From NCBI RefSeq assembly GCF_003605405.2, contig NZ_QYTW02000001.1, positions 318,367 to 382,366 of the forward strand: a DNA stretch of 64,000 bases, given 5' to 3'. Shown here one piece after another: positions 54,301 to 62,482 of this stretch. The position numbers and the translations under genes were made by a program. Below the pieces are notes generated by a model. The model ran no database searches, had not been told where the DNA came from, and saw only the letters and a list, made by a program, of their open reading frames with translations. The DNA is from Siminovitchia terrae. Its GTDB lineage: Bacteria; Bacillota; Bacilli; Bacillales; Bacillaceae_C. Within the stretch, counting starts at the first letter, position 1, and each line of letters begins with the position of its first letter.

Positions 54301-55552
54301 ATTTCGGATGATTGGTATCTCCATCTTCCTCTTTTTCATCTGCTTCTGTAATGCTGTCCTTGTTAAATTGAAGTCGAAGCGGCTGGTCACCATTATGAGC
54401 CCCTACCAAATATTGAACTTGTGCGTTCATCATCGTTGTTAATTGATCAAACTCATACGTGACAGCTCTCGTATTGTCAGCTTCATTTACTTCCTCTTTT
54501 ACCGGCTGCTTTCCTTCTACTTGAAAGCCGGAAACTGTCTTATGATCAGTTAAGGTAAGCGTCAGAAGTGTTTTTCCACCTTTTACTGCCAGTGAACCTG
54601 TCTGGTCAATATATCTTGCCATACCGGATGGTTTATCCTCTTTAGCATGCAAGGCATTAAGAGCAATTGTATAATTTCCTTCTTCCAGTATGATTGTTTC
54701 CAGATCAGTTTTTTCCCCATCCTCATTTTCTTCAGTGGTGCCATCTTCTTTTCCCGGATCTTGTTCATCTCCGCCGTTTTCTTCAGCAGAGCCGTCCTCG
54801 TTTCCTGGATCCTGTTCATCTCCACCGTTTTCCTCAGCAGAGCCATTCTCGTTTCCTGGATCCTGCTCATCTCCGCCGTTTTCTTCAGTAGAGCCGTTCT
54901 CGTTTCCTGGATCCTGTTCATCTTCACCATTTTCCTCAGCAGAGCCGTTTTCGTTTCCTGGATCCTGTTCATCTCCGCCGTTTTCTTGCTGTCCACCTTC
55001 AGACCCTGAACCTTCCTCAGGTGTTTGGCCATTATTCGGATTTTCCCCTTCCTCACCATTTTCATTGTCACCTGGTTGAGAAGCTAATGGGATTCCACTT
55101 GGATCAAACTTAAAGCGAATGTCATACTTATTATCGTAATTAAGGCCAGGAATTCCTGTCACGATAATATGCACTTTGGCATTTAAGATTTGATTAAGAT
55201 CATCCACTTTAAATTGAACAACTCTTGTATCATTCTCATCACTAACTGTGGTCACATCAACAAAATCATTACCTAATTGTACCTTGAAATACTGCCACCA
55301 TGAACTATTCTTCAATGTCGCCTGGACCGTATACTCGCCATTTTCAACAGTCAGTTTAGCTGGCTTTTCAAAATATCCATCTGCTACAGATGGACTATCT
55401 GCATTATCTTTCCATACTTGGAAGGGCAAATTATATTCCCCGTCAGCATATACATCATCCTCTTTAGCTTCTGCAAAAACAGACGGCACCGAAGGAAATA
55501 TCGATAGGAATGTTAATGCAAAAATTAACATTATCGAAAGAATTCTTTTCAT
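51356..55552 (-). CDS. eight-NEAT-domain cell-wall haem/haemoprotein receptor
   Basis: The product is 1398 residues from ATG 55552 (AAAGGGGTG upstream) with a signal peptide (1-28). NEAT domains start near residues 37, 291, 417, 547, 677, 804, 997 and 1179. Domains 1, 3, 6, 7 and 8 end in the haem-binding YxxxY pattern (YDNKYDIRF, YHNEYDVQF). Domains 2, 4 and 5 are a second class with GAHNGDQPLRL instead. Linkers are an acidic 17-residue repeat (about 157-284), a GETPGEGP 8-residue repeat (931-994) and an Asn-rich stretch (1137-1176). The C-terminus has NPKTA near 1362, a hydrophobic span and RRK: a sortase B anchor. Likely strips haem from haemoproteins and passes it inward. Confidence 0.93.
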   Translation of the reverse strand: MKRILSIMLIFALTFLSIFPSVPSVFAEAKEDDVYADGEYNLPFQVWKDNADSPSVADGYFEKPAKLTVENGEYTVQATLKNSSWWQYFKVQLGNDFVDVTTVSDENDTRVVQFKVDDLNQILNAKVHIIVTGIPGLNYDNKYDIRFKFDPSGIPLASQPGDNENGEEGENPNNGQTPEEGSGSEGGQQENGGDEQDPGNENGSAEENGEDEQDPGNENGSTEENGGDEQDPGNENGSAEENGGDEQDPGNEDGSAEENGGDEQDPGKEDGTTEENEDGEKTDLETIILEEGNYTIALNALHAKEDKPSGMARYIDQTGSLAVKGGKTLLTLTLTDHKTVSGFQVEGKQPVKEEVNEADNTRAVTYEFDQLTTMMNAQVQYLVGAHNGDQPLRLQFNKDSITEADEKEEDGDTNHPKYADGVYALPFVVWKELVDEQSVADDYFEKPAKLTIENGKYTVQAELKNSSWWQYFKVQSGNDFIDVTEVSKDEEKDTKIVEFKVDDLDQILNAKVHIIVPFINYDNQYDIRFKFDPSEMELQNGDNKPEPIHLEDGNYTIDLEALHAKEDKPSGMARYIDQTASLAIKGGKTLLTLTLTDHKTVTGFQVEGKQPVKEEVDEVKNMRAVTYELDELTTMMNAQVQYTAGAHNGDQPLRLAFNEDSVSEVVVEEPEETSTPIHLDEGNYTIALNALHAKEDKPSGMARYIDQTASLAVKGGKTLLTLTLTDHKTVTGFQVEGKQPVKEEVNEAKNTRTVTYELDELTTMMNAQVQYTVGAHNGDQPLRLQFDKDSVTVVEDDGKNEGVDQPKYKDGVYKLPFVVWQAEKDEKSVADDYFEKPAQLTIEDGNYTVQAELKNSSWWQYFKVQSGNDFVDATTVSEDVKKGTRIVKFKVDDLDQILNAKVHIIVTGIPGLNYDNKYDIRFKFDTSEIPISGENPGEGPGENPGEGPGETPGEGPGETPGEGPGETPGEGPGETPGEGPGETPGEGPGKNPGEDDSKYKDGVYTLPFVVWKDKENISSVADGYFVKPATVKIEKGKYTVQTTLKNGSWWKSFQTAFGNKYKEVKTVSENKKDDTRIVQFAVEDLDEILTGKVHIIVKGIPGFEYDNKYDIRFKFHTDQLKLVQNGDNGFVDDGKDPIGEDNNDDHSNNENQNGNNNSNNNGQNGNKGNGEQNQAIDPRNLKDGEYSIEYKVLKYNTNQTSVMNDYVVSPGHLKVKDGKKFLAITLKNSSWITDFKVNQQGKLAAPTVLSTDTKADTRVVEFEVGDLFKKLDAWVKVDFDIPGLSYHNEYDVQFAFDPNSIKLLKAGENYPPKGEVEDTKQKSNGETKSGQENEQDTTVPAFDRNGDKINKSNNGITNKLGINPKTADKAKIILFATLLMGSLILLIIKWRRKLGTNN
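52570..52760 (-). repeat. 24-bp tandem repeat coding GETPGEGP linker
   Basis: About seven to eight near-identical 24-bp units (CCTGGTCCTTCACCTGGGGT type on the plus strand) code for a Gly-Pro-Glu linker before NEAT domain 7. Such arrays change in copy number by slippage, so linker length may vary between strains. Confidence 0.85.
53178..54690 (-). repeat. three near-identical coding repeats (class-2 NEAT domains)
   Basis: The DNA for NEAT domains 2, 4 and 5 (about 54345-54690, 53560-53910 and 53178-53520) is almost identical over ~330 bp. This indicates recent internal duplication or gene conversion within the receptor gene. Confidence 0.85.
54700..55020 (-). repeat. 51-bp tandem repeat coding acidic linker
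   Basis: About five 51-bp units encode the 17-residue acidic motif ENGSAEENGGDEQDPGN with small variations, between NEAT domains 1 and 2. Confidence 0.85.
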
Positions 55553-55583
55553 TGTATGCACCCCTTTCATGCGTTACTGATCG

Positions 55584-56234
55584 TTACCTAACACGTACTT
55601 TACGATAAACGACAAAACCTGAAGCAAGCAGAACTACAGTAAGTAATAAAATAGGGGCTTCGTCACCTGTTGGTGGGTTTTTTTCAATTTTTTTGCTTCC
55701 AGTAGCTGAGTTATCAGTGCTTTGTTCACTATTTTGATTTTGTTCATTAGAATTGCCTTGGTTTAGTTCACCCTTATTAGCTGTTTCGCTGTTTCCCGAA
55801 CCGGATATACCAGAAGTATCAAACTTAAAACGAATATCATATTTATTGTCATAATCAATATTTGGTACGATGACATGAATTTTCGCATCAGTAATCGTGT
55901 CTAAATCTTGGACTTCAAATTGAACTACTCTTGTGTCATTGCCCTCACTAATTACTGTGACATCTTGTGATCCCACTTTAAACTCTTTCCACCAAGAGCT
56001 ATTTTTCAGAGTCAATTGAACAAAGTTTTTACCGTCTTTTACAATTAACTTTCCAGGGGAAGATAAGTAATCATTCGTCATTGACCTTTCGTCACTATCA
56101 CCTTTCAAAACAGTAAATGGTAAAGTATACTCTCCATCAGCATAAGGTGTTGCTGCCGCCGCATTACTGATGTTGAATGTAAGGACGAATAAAGCCAATA
56201 ATAGAGGGATAATTAGTTTTTTGAATCCTTTCAT
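55584..56234 (-). CDS. isdC: IsdC-like single-NEAT wall protein
   Basis: This 216-residue surface protein has a signal peptide (1-27), one NEAT domain (about 30-150) with ADGEYTLPFTVLK and the haem motif YDNKYDIRFKF, and a low-complexity Asn/Gln linker. Near residue 180 a KNPPTGDEAP sorting signal precedes a hydrophobic span and RKVRVR. NPPTG fits sortase B rather than LPxTG enzymes. It overlaps the upstream gene by four bases and lies 31 bp before the eight-NEAT gene. It would relay haem across the wall to IsdE. Confidence 0.9.
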   Translation of the reverse strand: MKGFKKLIIPLLLALFVLTFNISNAAAATPYADGEYTLPFTVLKGDSDERSMTNDYLSSPGKLIVKDGKNFVQLTLKNSSWWKEFKVGSQDVTVISEGNDTRVVQFEVQDLDTITDAKIHVIVPNIDYDNKYDIRFKFDTSGISGSGNSETANKGELNQGNSNEQNQNSEQSTDNSATGSKKIEKNPPTGDEAPILLLTVVLLASGFVVYRKVRVR

Positions 56235-56956
56235 TTTACATTCTCCTTATCTTTCTTATTTTTATTTCGCCAAATGATTAGGATCATAAGAGCCAACAAA
56301 ACAACTACAGTAATAGTTACAGTAATTAAGACAGTATTATATTTTGCTTCACCGCCGGATTTCGCTTCACTATTAGTTTTCGTTTCATCCTTACCATCTG
56401 TGGCTTCAGCCTTTTTTTCTGGATCGATAAAATCAGTTTCTTTTATTTCTAATTTTTCAATCTCTTTTTCCTCTAACTCTTTCAAACTCTTTAAATTAAA
56501 ACTAAATCTTACAGTATAACGATGATCATATACTGGATCCATCGATTCAATGAGAACATGCATCTTAAACTCAATCGGTTCTTGCAAATCTCGATCTACT
56601 TTAAACTGTACGATTCTTGTGTTTTTTTCTTTATCCTCGCTGATTACATGAACATCAACAAACGAATCCCCTAAGGGAGATTGTAATTCCTTCGTCCATT
56701 CACTATGATTCAACTCGAAACGTATGTAATGCTCATCACCTTTTACAATTAAAAATGCTGGTTTTTCAAAATAGTCATTGGCGATGGAAACTGATTCGGT
56801 TTCTGCATGTAAAATGACATAATCAAGTGAATAGACTCCATCTTCTAATGAATCTAGGTCATTTGCTGCAAAACTGCTTTCTGGCCGCAAAAAAACGATT
56901 CCCAATAAGACAACAATGATGAATGTAACAGCAATTTGTCTAAGATTATTTCTCAC
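56231..56956 (-). CDS. membrane-anchored single-NEAT protein
   Basis: The 241-residue protein is the first gene of the minus-strand haem operon. It has a signal peptide (1-30), a NEAT domain (about 35-160) with LEDGVYSLDYVILHAE and YDHRYTVRFSF (YxxxY kept), and a charged linker rich in Glu/Lys. A C-terminal membrane helix (TVLITVTITVVVLLALMILI) ends in a Lys-rich tail. There is no sortase motif, so it is held in the membrane rather than the wall. It could hand haem from IsdC to the transporter. Confidence 0.88.
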   Translation of the reverse strand: MRNNLRQIAVTFIIVVLLGIVFLRPESSFAANDLDSLEDGVYSLDYVILHAETESVSIANDYFEKPAFLIVKGDEHYIRFELNHSEWTKELQSPLGDSFVDVHVISEDKEKNTRIVQFKVDRDLQEPIEFKMHVLIESMDPVYDHRYTVRFSFNLKSLKELEEKEIEKLEIKETDFIDPEKKAEATDGKDETKTNSEAKSGGEAKYNTVLITVTITVVVLLALMILIIWRNKNKKDKENVK

Positions 56957-57000
56957 TTATTTCCCCCTCACTCCTCTAAAGTTGATGCGATATGTGATAT

Positions 57001-57015
57001 TGAAATTCATTATCA
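57001..57015 (-). promoter_or_regulatory. Fur box of the NEAT operon
   Basis: The minus strand reads TGATAATGAATTTCA, 13 of 15 matches to the Fur 7-1-7 consensus. It lies 45 bp upstream of the first NEAT gene. Confidence 0.85.
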
Positions 57016-57188
57016 ATTAAAGGTAAAAAAAGAAGTCCTTACTCTTCATACCTTTATTGATTTTTTTAATGAGTGACAAAGGTCCGGTTGCATTACGTCA
57101 GGGGGAACTGCTCTCTGTTTGGTTTGGTCTGATCCCTCCAATCTTTATTTATTATTCATAAAATCAGCAGTCCCACGTATAATGAAAT

Positions 57189-57203
57189 TGAAAATCATTA
57201 TCA
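57189..57203. promoter_or_regulatory. Fur box, mid-intergenic
   Basis: TGAAAATCATTATCA matches the Fur consensus closely. It lies between the two divergent haem operons and could act on either. Confidence 0.75.
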
Positions 57204-57312
57204 GTTGAAACTAAAAAAAATAACCTCCCCCTTTACTTTCTATAGATTTCATAAAAAATCACTGCAGTTGTTAGTCTTTTCTGGAAAACACCTCCAAGAT
57301 ATATAAGTCAAT

Positions 57313-57327
57313 TGATATTCATTCTCA
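57313..57327. promoter_or_regulatory. Fur-like box
   Basis: TGATATTCATTCTCA, within a 24-bp sequence (57307-57330) that recurs exactly at 57513-57536. Confidence 0.7.
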
Positions 57328-57486
57328 CTTTGTGCTTCGAATCTATCATACTCAATTAAAAAAAATTGTCAAACACATTTTTAAATCTTTATTAAAAAAA
57401 CATGACTAATGGATTACAAAATTATCGTTACTTATTCATCAGTACTTTTTAGAATTTTAATTTTTTTGTAATCTCTTTATTGACAT

Positions 57487-57533
57487 TGAGAATCATTTTC
57501 ATTATGATAGGTGTCAATTGATATTCATTCTCA
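57487..57533 (+). promoter_or_regulatory. double Fur box before the second haem operon
   Basis: TGAGAATCATTTTCA (57487-57501) and TGATATTCATTCTCA (57519-57533) lie within 75 bp of the lipoprotein start. TTGACA-like and TATGAT-like bases overlap the first box (57480-57508), as expected for a repressed promoter. Confidence 0.8.
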
Positions 57534-57559
57534 CTTGAATATTCACGGAGGATTTAAGC

Positions 57560-58504
57560 ATGAAAAGAAAAATGCTTTTAAGCACTATCATTCTGCCCTT
57601 TTTGCTGATGGGCTGTTCTCAAAGCCAAAGTAAGGAAGATTATGGGACACCTAGCTCAACGGCCGCTTCAGTGACAGATTTTGCAGACCGTACAGTCACT
57701 TTTGAACACGTTCCTGAAAGAATTGTTGCCTTATCCAACGGTGATATGGATATTGTTTATGCATTCGGAGATGAAGTTGTCGGCAGACCCAATTCAAACG
57801 GGGCGATTGCTATAAAAGAAGCTGAAAATGCCGAGGAGGTCGGTTCCACTCACTCTATCGACATTGAAAAAATTACTGCCCTTCAGCCTGATGTGGTGCT
57901 GGGAGGCTATCCAATGAACTTAAAAGATGTCCCTGCCATCGAAGGAACTGGGGCAAAGGTCATCTTAACCGGAGCAAATTCTGTGGATGATATTAAAAAG
58001 CAAGTAGGTTTATTAGGCGAGGTACTTGGAAAAGAAGACAAATCTAAGGAAATCATCGCTGATATTGATCATAAAGTTGAGGAAATCCAATCGGAACTGC
58101 CTGAAGAAAAACCTAGAGTATTATTAGTTTACGGTGCACCCGGCACAAACATGGCTGCATTGCCCAATTCATTAAGCGGTAATCTGTTAGAAATGGCAGG
58201 AGGAGAAAACATTGCCAGCGACTATCCCGGATTGGACAGCTACCCTCAATACGCTCAGTTGAATACTGAAAGGATCATAGAGTCTAACCCGGAAATCATT
58301 TTACTCATGAGTCATGGCAACCCTGAAGAAGTGAAAGACAGCTTTATGAATGAAATGAAGAAAAATGCAGGTTGGAAAGACCTGGATGCGGTGAAAAATG
58401 ATCGCTTTATCATATTGCCATCCGAACTTTTCGGGACAAATCCTGGAACGCAGGTAACTGAATCACTTGAGTTTCTTCAAAAGACTTTTAAAGAGATGAA
58501 ATAA
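57560..58504 (+). CDS. haem/iron ABC transporter substrate-binding lipoprotein
   Basis: The 314-residue lipoprotein has lipobox LLMGCSQS and a FecB/IsdE-type two-lobed binding domain (TVTFEHVPERIVALSNGDMD, LMSHGNPEEVKDSF). The SHGNP motif parallels the haem-ligand AHGMP of the isdE-like protein in this window, but a matching Met is less clear, so the ligand could be haem or a siderophore. ATG 57560 has GGAGG upstream. It overlaps the permease start by one base. Fur boxes precede it. Confidence 0.88.
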   Translation: MKRKMLLSTIILPFLLMGCSQSQSKEDYGTPSSTAASVTDFADRTVTFEHVPERIVALSNGDMDIVYAFGDEVVGRPNSNGAIAIKEAENAEEVGSTHSIDIEKITALQPDVVLGGYPMNLKDVPAIEGTGAKVILTGANSVDDIKKQVGLLGEVLGKEDKSKEIIADIDHKVEEIQSELPEEKPRVLLVYGAPGTNMAALPNSLSGNLLEMAGGENIASDYPGLDSYPQYAQLNTERIIESNPEIILLMSHGNPEEVKDSFMNEMKKNAGWKDLDAVKNDRFIILPSELFGTNPGTQVTESLEFLQKTFKEMK

Positions 58505-59505
58505 TGAACACTTCCTTACATAAAAGACAACGGAGAAAAAAATATGCAATCATTGCCACGCCTGTCCTGCTTTTTCTTGCTTGTTTCTACGGATTAACTG
58601 ATGGCTCTGTTCAAATAAGCCTGCCGGAAATGTGGCGGGCCATGACAGGAAATGGGGAGAGCATTCATGAGAAGATTCTTTTCGATGTCAGGCTTCCAAG
58701 AGTATTAATCGGTATTTTCGTAGGCGGATGTTTAGCAGCATCGGGAGCTTTGCTGCAAGGTGTCATGAAGAACCCGCTTGCCGATCCGGGAATTATCGGA
58801 GTCTCCGCAGGCGGAGGATTGGCAGCAGTCATCACAATGATTATCCTGCCGCAATTGACTTATTTATTGCCATTTACCGCTTTCCTCGGAGCGCTTATTA
58901 CCTCTACGGTGATCTATTTTCTGGCATGGGAGCGAGGTACATCCCCTGTCAAAATCATTTTGGCCGGTGTTGCGGTCAATGCTTTACTCGGTGCAATTAC
59001 TAGCGGAGTCATGCTCATATACAGCGACCGAGTTCAAGCCGTTTTACCATGGCTGGCCGGTGATTTGAGCGGTAAAGGCTGGCATCATTTTGAATTTATG
59101 TCCCCCTATGCAGCCGCGGGAATATTATTGTGTTTCTTGGCCATCAAGCCGGCCAATCTCCTGCTTTTAGGAGATGACACAGCACAGCTGCTCGGACAAA
59201 GAGTGGAAATGCAAAGATTTCTAATGATTGTATTAGCTTCTTTTTTGGCAGGTATCGGAGTTAGTGTGGCCGGGTTGGTTGGTTTTGTCGGACTCGTCAT
59301 CCCACATATCGCTCGTATCATCATCGGTGATGACTACCGTTTTTTACTGCCATTATCTATCTTCTGGGGAGCGTCACTTGTCGTTTTTGCAGATACTGCC
59401 GCGCGCTCGTGGTTTGATCCGACTGAACTTCCGGTCGGGATACTACTCGCTTCATTGGGAGCGCCGTTCTTTCTATTTTTATTAAGGAAACGGAGAATCG
59501 CATAA
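58504..59505 (+). CDS. FecCD-type ABC permease
   Basis: The 333-residue integral membrane protein has about nine to ten helices, VRLPRVLIGIFVGGCLAASG, NPLADPGIIGVSAGGGLA, and GLVGFVGLVIPHIARIIIG. It is a paralogue of the permease at 49360-50343. The coding ends overlap both neighbours by one base, giving a tight operon with the lipoprotein and ATPase genes. Confidence 0.92.
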   Translation: MNTSLHKRQRRKKYAIIATPVLLFLACFYGLTDGSVQISLPEMWRAMTGNGESIHEKILFDVRLPRVLIGIFVGGCLAASGALLQGVMKNPLADPGIIGVSAGGGLAAVITMIILPQLTYLLPFTAFLGALITSTVIYFLAWERGTSPVKIILAGVAVNALLGAITSGVMLIYSDRVQAVLPWLAGDLSGKGWHHFEFMSPYAAAGILLCFLAIKPANLLLLGDDTAQLLGQRVEMQRFLMIVLASFLAGIGVSVAGLVGFVGLVIPHIARIIIGDDYRFLLPLSIFWGASLVVFADTAARSWFDPTELPVGILLASLGAPFFLFLLRKRRIA

Positions 59506-60293
59506 TGACAGCTATTCAAACAAAAGAAATGGAATTGGATCTTGGACATTTCCATCTAAAGGATGTATCTTGTTCCATTCCAAATGGAAAGATCACCTCC
59601 ATTGTGGGACCAAATGGCTCTGGAAAGTCTACGATATTAAAATTGATCACAAGATTAACAAAACAAACTTCCGGAGAGATTTATATTTATGACAAGCAAA
59701 CGAATAAGTATTCTTTGAAAAAATTTTCCCAGACGGTTTCCATGTTGCCTCAGTCCAAAGAGGGTCTTCCAGATTTAACTGTCAAGGAGCTAGTAGCTTA
59801 TGGACGATCGCCATATAAAAAGCTCTTTGAACACCGATTGACCCAAAAGGATGAAGAAATTATTAACAGAGCACTGGAAATGACGGGGACGAAACAATAT
59901 GAGAATCGTTTGATCCACACACTTTCTGGAGGAGAACGGCAAAGAGCTCGGATCGCGATGGCATTGGCACAATCAACAGATATTTTAATTTTGGATGAAC
60001 CGACCACCTTTTTGGATATAGCCCATCAGTTTGAATTAATGGAGATGTTGCGTCACATTAATGAGATTTATCAGATGACTATTGTGATGGTCCTCCATGA
60101 TCTTCAGCAGGCAGCTGCCTACAGCCATCATTTAATAGCGGTAAAAAATGGGCAGATTCAAGCCATGGGAAGTCCCGAATCCGTATTGGATTCCAAATTT
60201 CTGAAAGATATCTATGGCTTAGATGCTGATGTACAGTTTGATGGATATTTTCCAATTATCATACCTAAAATAAAAAATTTAAGGAGGAATTAA
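59505..60293 (+). CDS. haem/iron ABC transporter ATPase
   Basis: The 262-residue ATPase has Walker [10 protein letters not shown], signature [11 protein letters not shown], Walker [12 protein letters not shown] and switch VLHDLQQ. It is a paralogue of the protein at 48597-49370. It is followed after one base by isdG, so import and haem breakdown are co-expressed. Confidence 0.92.
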   Translation: MTAIQTKEMELDLGHFHLKDVSCSIPNGKITSIVGPNGSGKSTILKLITRLTKQTSGEIYIYDKQTNKYSLKKFSQTVSMLPQSKEGLPDLTVKELVAYGRSPYKKLFEHRLTQKDEEIINRALEMTGTKQYENRLIHTLSGGERQRARIAMALAQSTDILILDEPTTFLDIAHQFELMEMLRHINEIYQMTIVMVLHDLQQAAAYSHHLIAVKNGQIQAMGSPESVLDSKFLKDIYGLDADVQFDGYFPIIIPKIKNLRRN

Positions 60294-60294
60294 A

Positions 60295-60618
60295 ATGGTT
60301 ATTGTAACAAATACAAATCACATTAAAAAAGGTGAAGGACAGCGCTTAATTGACAGGTTTAATAAAGTTGGAAAAATAGAGTATATGGAAGGCTTTTTAG
60401 GTTTAGAAGTTCTTTTTAATGAAAATACAAAAGATTACGACGAAGTGACAATCAGCACCCGTTGGGACTCAAAGGACGATTTTACAGCCTGGACAAAAAG
60501 TGATGCCTTCCGTGAAGCGCATTCCCGTGATTCAGGTGGCAGACCTGATTACATCATTGATAATAAAATCTCTTTCTACGAAGTAAAAATTGTAAGGAAT
60601 CCGATTGTTCCTGCATAA
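60295..60618 (+). CDS. isdG: IsdG-type haem-degrading monooxygenase
   Basis: The 107-residue ABM-fold enzyme opens haem to release iron in the cytosol. The catalytic triad of IsdG enzymes is in place: Asn6 (TNTNHI), Trp57 (STRWDSK) and His76 (REAHSR). The sequence closely resembles the Bacillus anthracis IsdG pattern ([24 protein letters not shown]). Ribosome site AAGGAGG; it is last in the plus-strand operon. Confidence 0.93.
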   Translation: MVIVTNTNHIKKGEGQRLIDRFNKVGKIEYMEGFLGLEVLFNENTKDYDEVTISTRWDSKDDFTAWTKSDAFREAHSRDSGGRPDYIIDNKISFYEVKIVRNPIVPA

Positions 60619-60622
60619 AAAT

Positions 60623-60666
60623 AGGGGTCAGACCCCCTTTAGTATACTAAAGGGGGTCTGACCCCT
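60623..60666. repeat. 44-bp perfect palindrome with GGGGTCAGACCCC core
   Basis: Each half reads AGGGGTCAGACCCCC followed by TTTAGTA, and the other half is its exact reverse complement. It lies between the convergent isdG and ydjI-like genes and can serve as a terminator for both. It belongs to the same core family as the element at 29828-29943. Confidence 0.85.
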
Positions 60667-60679
60667 TATTATGACCTTA

Positions 60680-61660
60680 TTACACAAGCTTCTGTCCACA
60701 GTTCGAGCAGAAATTGCCTCCGCTCGTTTTCTCTCCGCAATTCGGACAGAAGTTCGGAATCTTTCCTCCGCTGGACGGAGATGCCTCGGACTGATTCGAG
60801 GTTTCTTGTTGGGCTGTCTCATTCATATTTTTCATCATTTGACCAGCCATACCCATTCCCATCATCATTCCTGCCATATCCGCTGCAGTTCCGCCGCCCT
60901 TCACCTTTCCGGAAGCGATGCCGTCTGTCATGGATACCTGCTGGTAACGCTGCAAATCGCCAATCATACCATGTGAAGCGTTTTTCGTAATCATATCCTG
61001 GATTTCTTTCGGATAGTTAAAGCTCATGATGTTGAATCCTGTTATGGTCATTCCACTGTCTAAAATTTGCATATCAAGATCTGTCTTGATTCCCTGGGCA
61101 ATTTCGAAGGCATTGGCCTGGAGATTGAACATGTCTTTTCCCTCTTTGGAAATCCACTTCATGAGCAATTGATCCAAAATGGACGTGATCCTGATCTTCA
61201 CGTCTTCCACAAGATAACTGTTTTTTACTCCAGCGATTTTATCAATCAGAGCAATATAATCGTTCACTTTAAAGTTGAATGTACCGTTTGCCCGGACAGG
61301 GATGCCGCCAGGAAGCTGTGGAGAAGGAATATTAATGGCATTCTTCGTTCCCCACTTCACTGTAAATTCCTTCGTATTGACGAACAGCACTTCTACCCGC
61401 ATACCGCTGTTGAAGCCGAACTTGAATCCTTTTAAAGTCGACAAGAATGGGATAATCTGTGACTCGACGTTATAGTCTCCTTCTTCTTGAAAAATCCCTT
61501 CAATTTTTCCATTGTTGATAAAAATGGCATCCTGACCCGGCTGGATGATGAGCCGGCTTCCTTTTTTAATTTCGCGGTTATTCCATTTCCAAAAGATCAT
61601 ATCATCTCTGAATTCTTCCCATTCAACTACATTGGCAAATTGATTTCTAAAAAAGCTCAT
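60680..61660 (-). CDS. ydjI: SPFH-domain protein with C-terminal zinc ribbon (YdjI type)
   Basis: This 326-residue cytosolic or peripheral membrane protein has an SPFH/virion-core-like domain (about 30-240; RLIIQPGQDAIFINNGKIEG, MRVEVLFVNTKEFTVKWG). A Met/Gly-rich stretch (AAGMMMGMGMAGQMM) follows, then a C-terminal zinc ribbon with NFCPNCG and NFCSNCG. B. subtilis YdjI recruits or partners PspA (YdjF) at the membrane under envelope stress. It is last in the ydjFGHI-like row, 21 bp after the TPM protein gene. Confidence 0.88.
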   Translation of the reverse strand: MSFFRNQFANVVEWEEFRDDMIFWKWNNREIKKGSRLIIQPGQDAIFINNGKIEGIFQEEGDYNVESQIIPFLSTLKGFKFGFNSGMRVEVLFVNTKEFTVKWGTKNAINIPSPQLPGGIPVRANGTFNFKVNDYIALIDKIAGVKNSYLVEDVKIRITSILDQLLMKWISKEGKDMFNLQANAFEIAQGIKTDLDMQILDSGMTITGFNIMSFNYPKEIQDMITKNASHGMIGDLQRYQQVSMTDGIASGKVKGGGTAADMAGMMMGMGMAGQMMKNMNETAQQETSNQSEASPSSGGKIPNFCPNCGEKTSGGNFCSNCGQKLV

Positions 61661-61681
61661 CTTGTGTCATTCCTTTCGAAC

Positions 61682-62482
61682 CTAGAATTTTCCTCTGCTG
61701 CCGCTGTGGGAGTGTCCGCCTCTCGTGACGCCTCCGCCTCCACCACCGCCGCTAAAGCCTCCTCCACTGCTTTGGTTGGATGGCTTTCTTCTTTTGGTTG
61801 TGGATGTGCGGATGTACTGGTCCCTTCTATGATTCACTCTCGTATTCTCTCTATCTTGATATGTCCCCGCACTTACCGTCACTTTTCCGCCTGTATTAAT
61901 GGCCATGATTCCAACAACTGCTCCAGCAATGGCAAGAGACACAATGATTTGAAACCATAGGTTGAAAAGTATATTATCCGGGTCTACTCCCGGCCTGATT
62001 CCCATATATTTGGATGAAATCTTTATAAAAGATTCAAAAGCTTTATCGTAATTTCCACTTGATAGATCCGAGGTGATTTTTTTACGGACAAGCGTTGCAC
62101 GATGATCATCCAAATAGGTTTCTCCCCGATAAAAACCTGCCACATAAACATCCCGTTTTTTCATATCAAGTGTCAAAATCACTGTGTTCCCATGCGGTTT
62201 GTCATAACCCGGAGCTTCATCATCATAAAAATCCTGCATAATGTCTTCAACATCTTTATTCTCTTCGTTATTGCTCGTTAATATAATAAAGTCGGTATCT
62301 CGCTTAGCGCTATGTTTTTCAGCTAATGCTTCAAGCTCTTGGACCTCATTGTCACTTAGAAGTCCAGCATTATCATAGATTCTTTGCTTTGCAGGAGAGT
62401 CTGCGGATGCAAAAGCAAAAGGCAGCAGAAAAAAGAAAACTAATAATATCAGAGTTTTTGTAAAAGAGCCGCCTCTCACCAT
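61682..62482 (-). CDS. ydjH: TPM-domain membrane protein (YdjH type)
   Basis: The 266-residue exported protein has a signal peptide (1-28) and a TPM domain (about 32-160; RIYDNAGLLSDNEVQELEAL, DFIILTSNN). A membrane helix lies near 178-198, and a Gly/Ser/His-rich tail (GGGFSGGGGGGGVTRGGHSHSG) is typical of the family. The role is unclear; in B. subtilis the ydj operon responds to envelope stress. It overlaps the ydjG-like gene by seven bases. Confidence 0.85.
   Translation of the reverse strand: MVRGGSFTKTLILLVFFFLLPFAFASADSPAKQRIYDNAGLLSDNEVQELEALAEKHSAKRDTDFIILTSNNEENKDVEDIMQDFYDDEAPGYDKPHGNTVILTLDMKKRDVYVAGFYRGETYLDDHRATLVRKKITSDLSSGNYDKAFESFIKISSKYMGIRPGVDPDNILFNLWFQIIVSLAIAGAVVGIMAINTGGKVTVSAGTYQDRENTRVNHRRDQYIRTSTTKRRKPSNQSSGGGFSGGGGGGGVTRGGHSHSGSRGKF

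Noticed and set aside
54583-55079. Open frames on both strands across the acidic linker repeat
   Set aside because: The 51-bp tandem repeat opens several frames at once. Only the minus-strand frame joins the NEAT domains and signal peptide.
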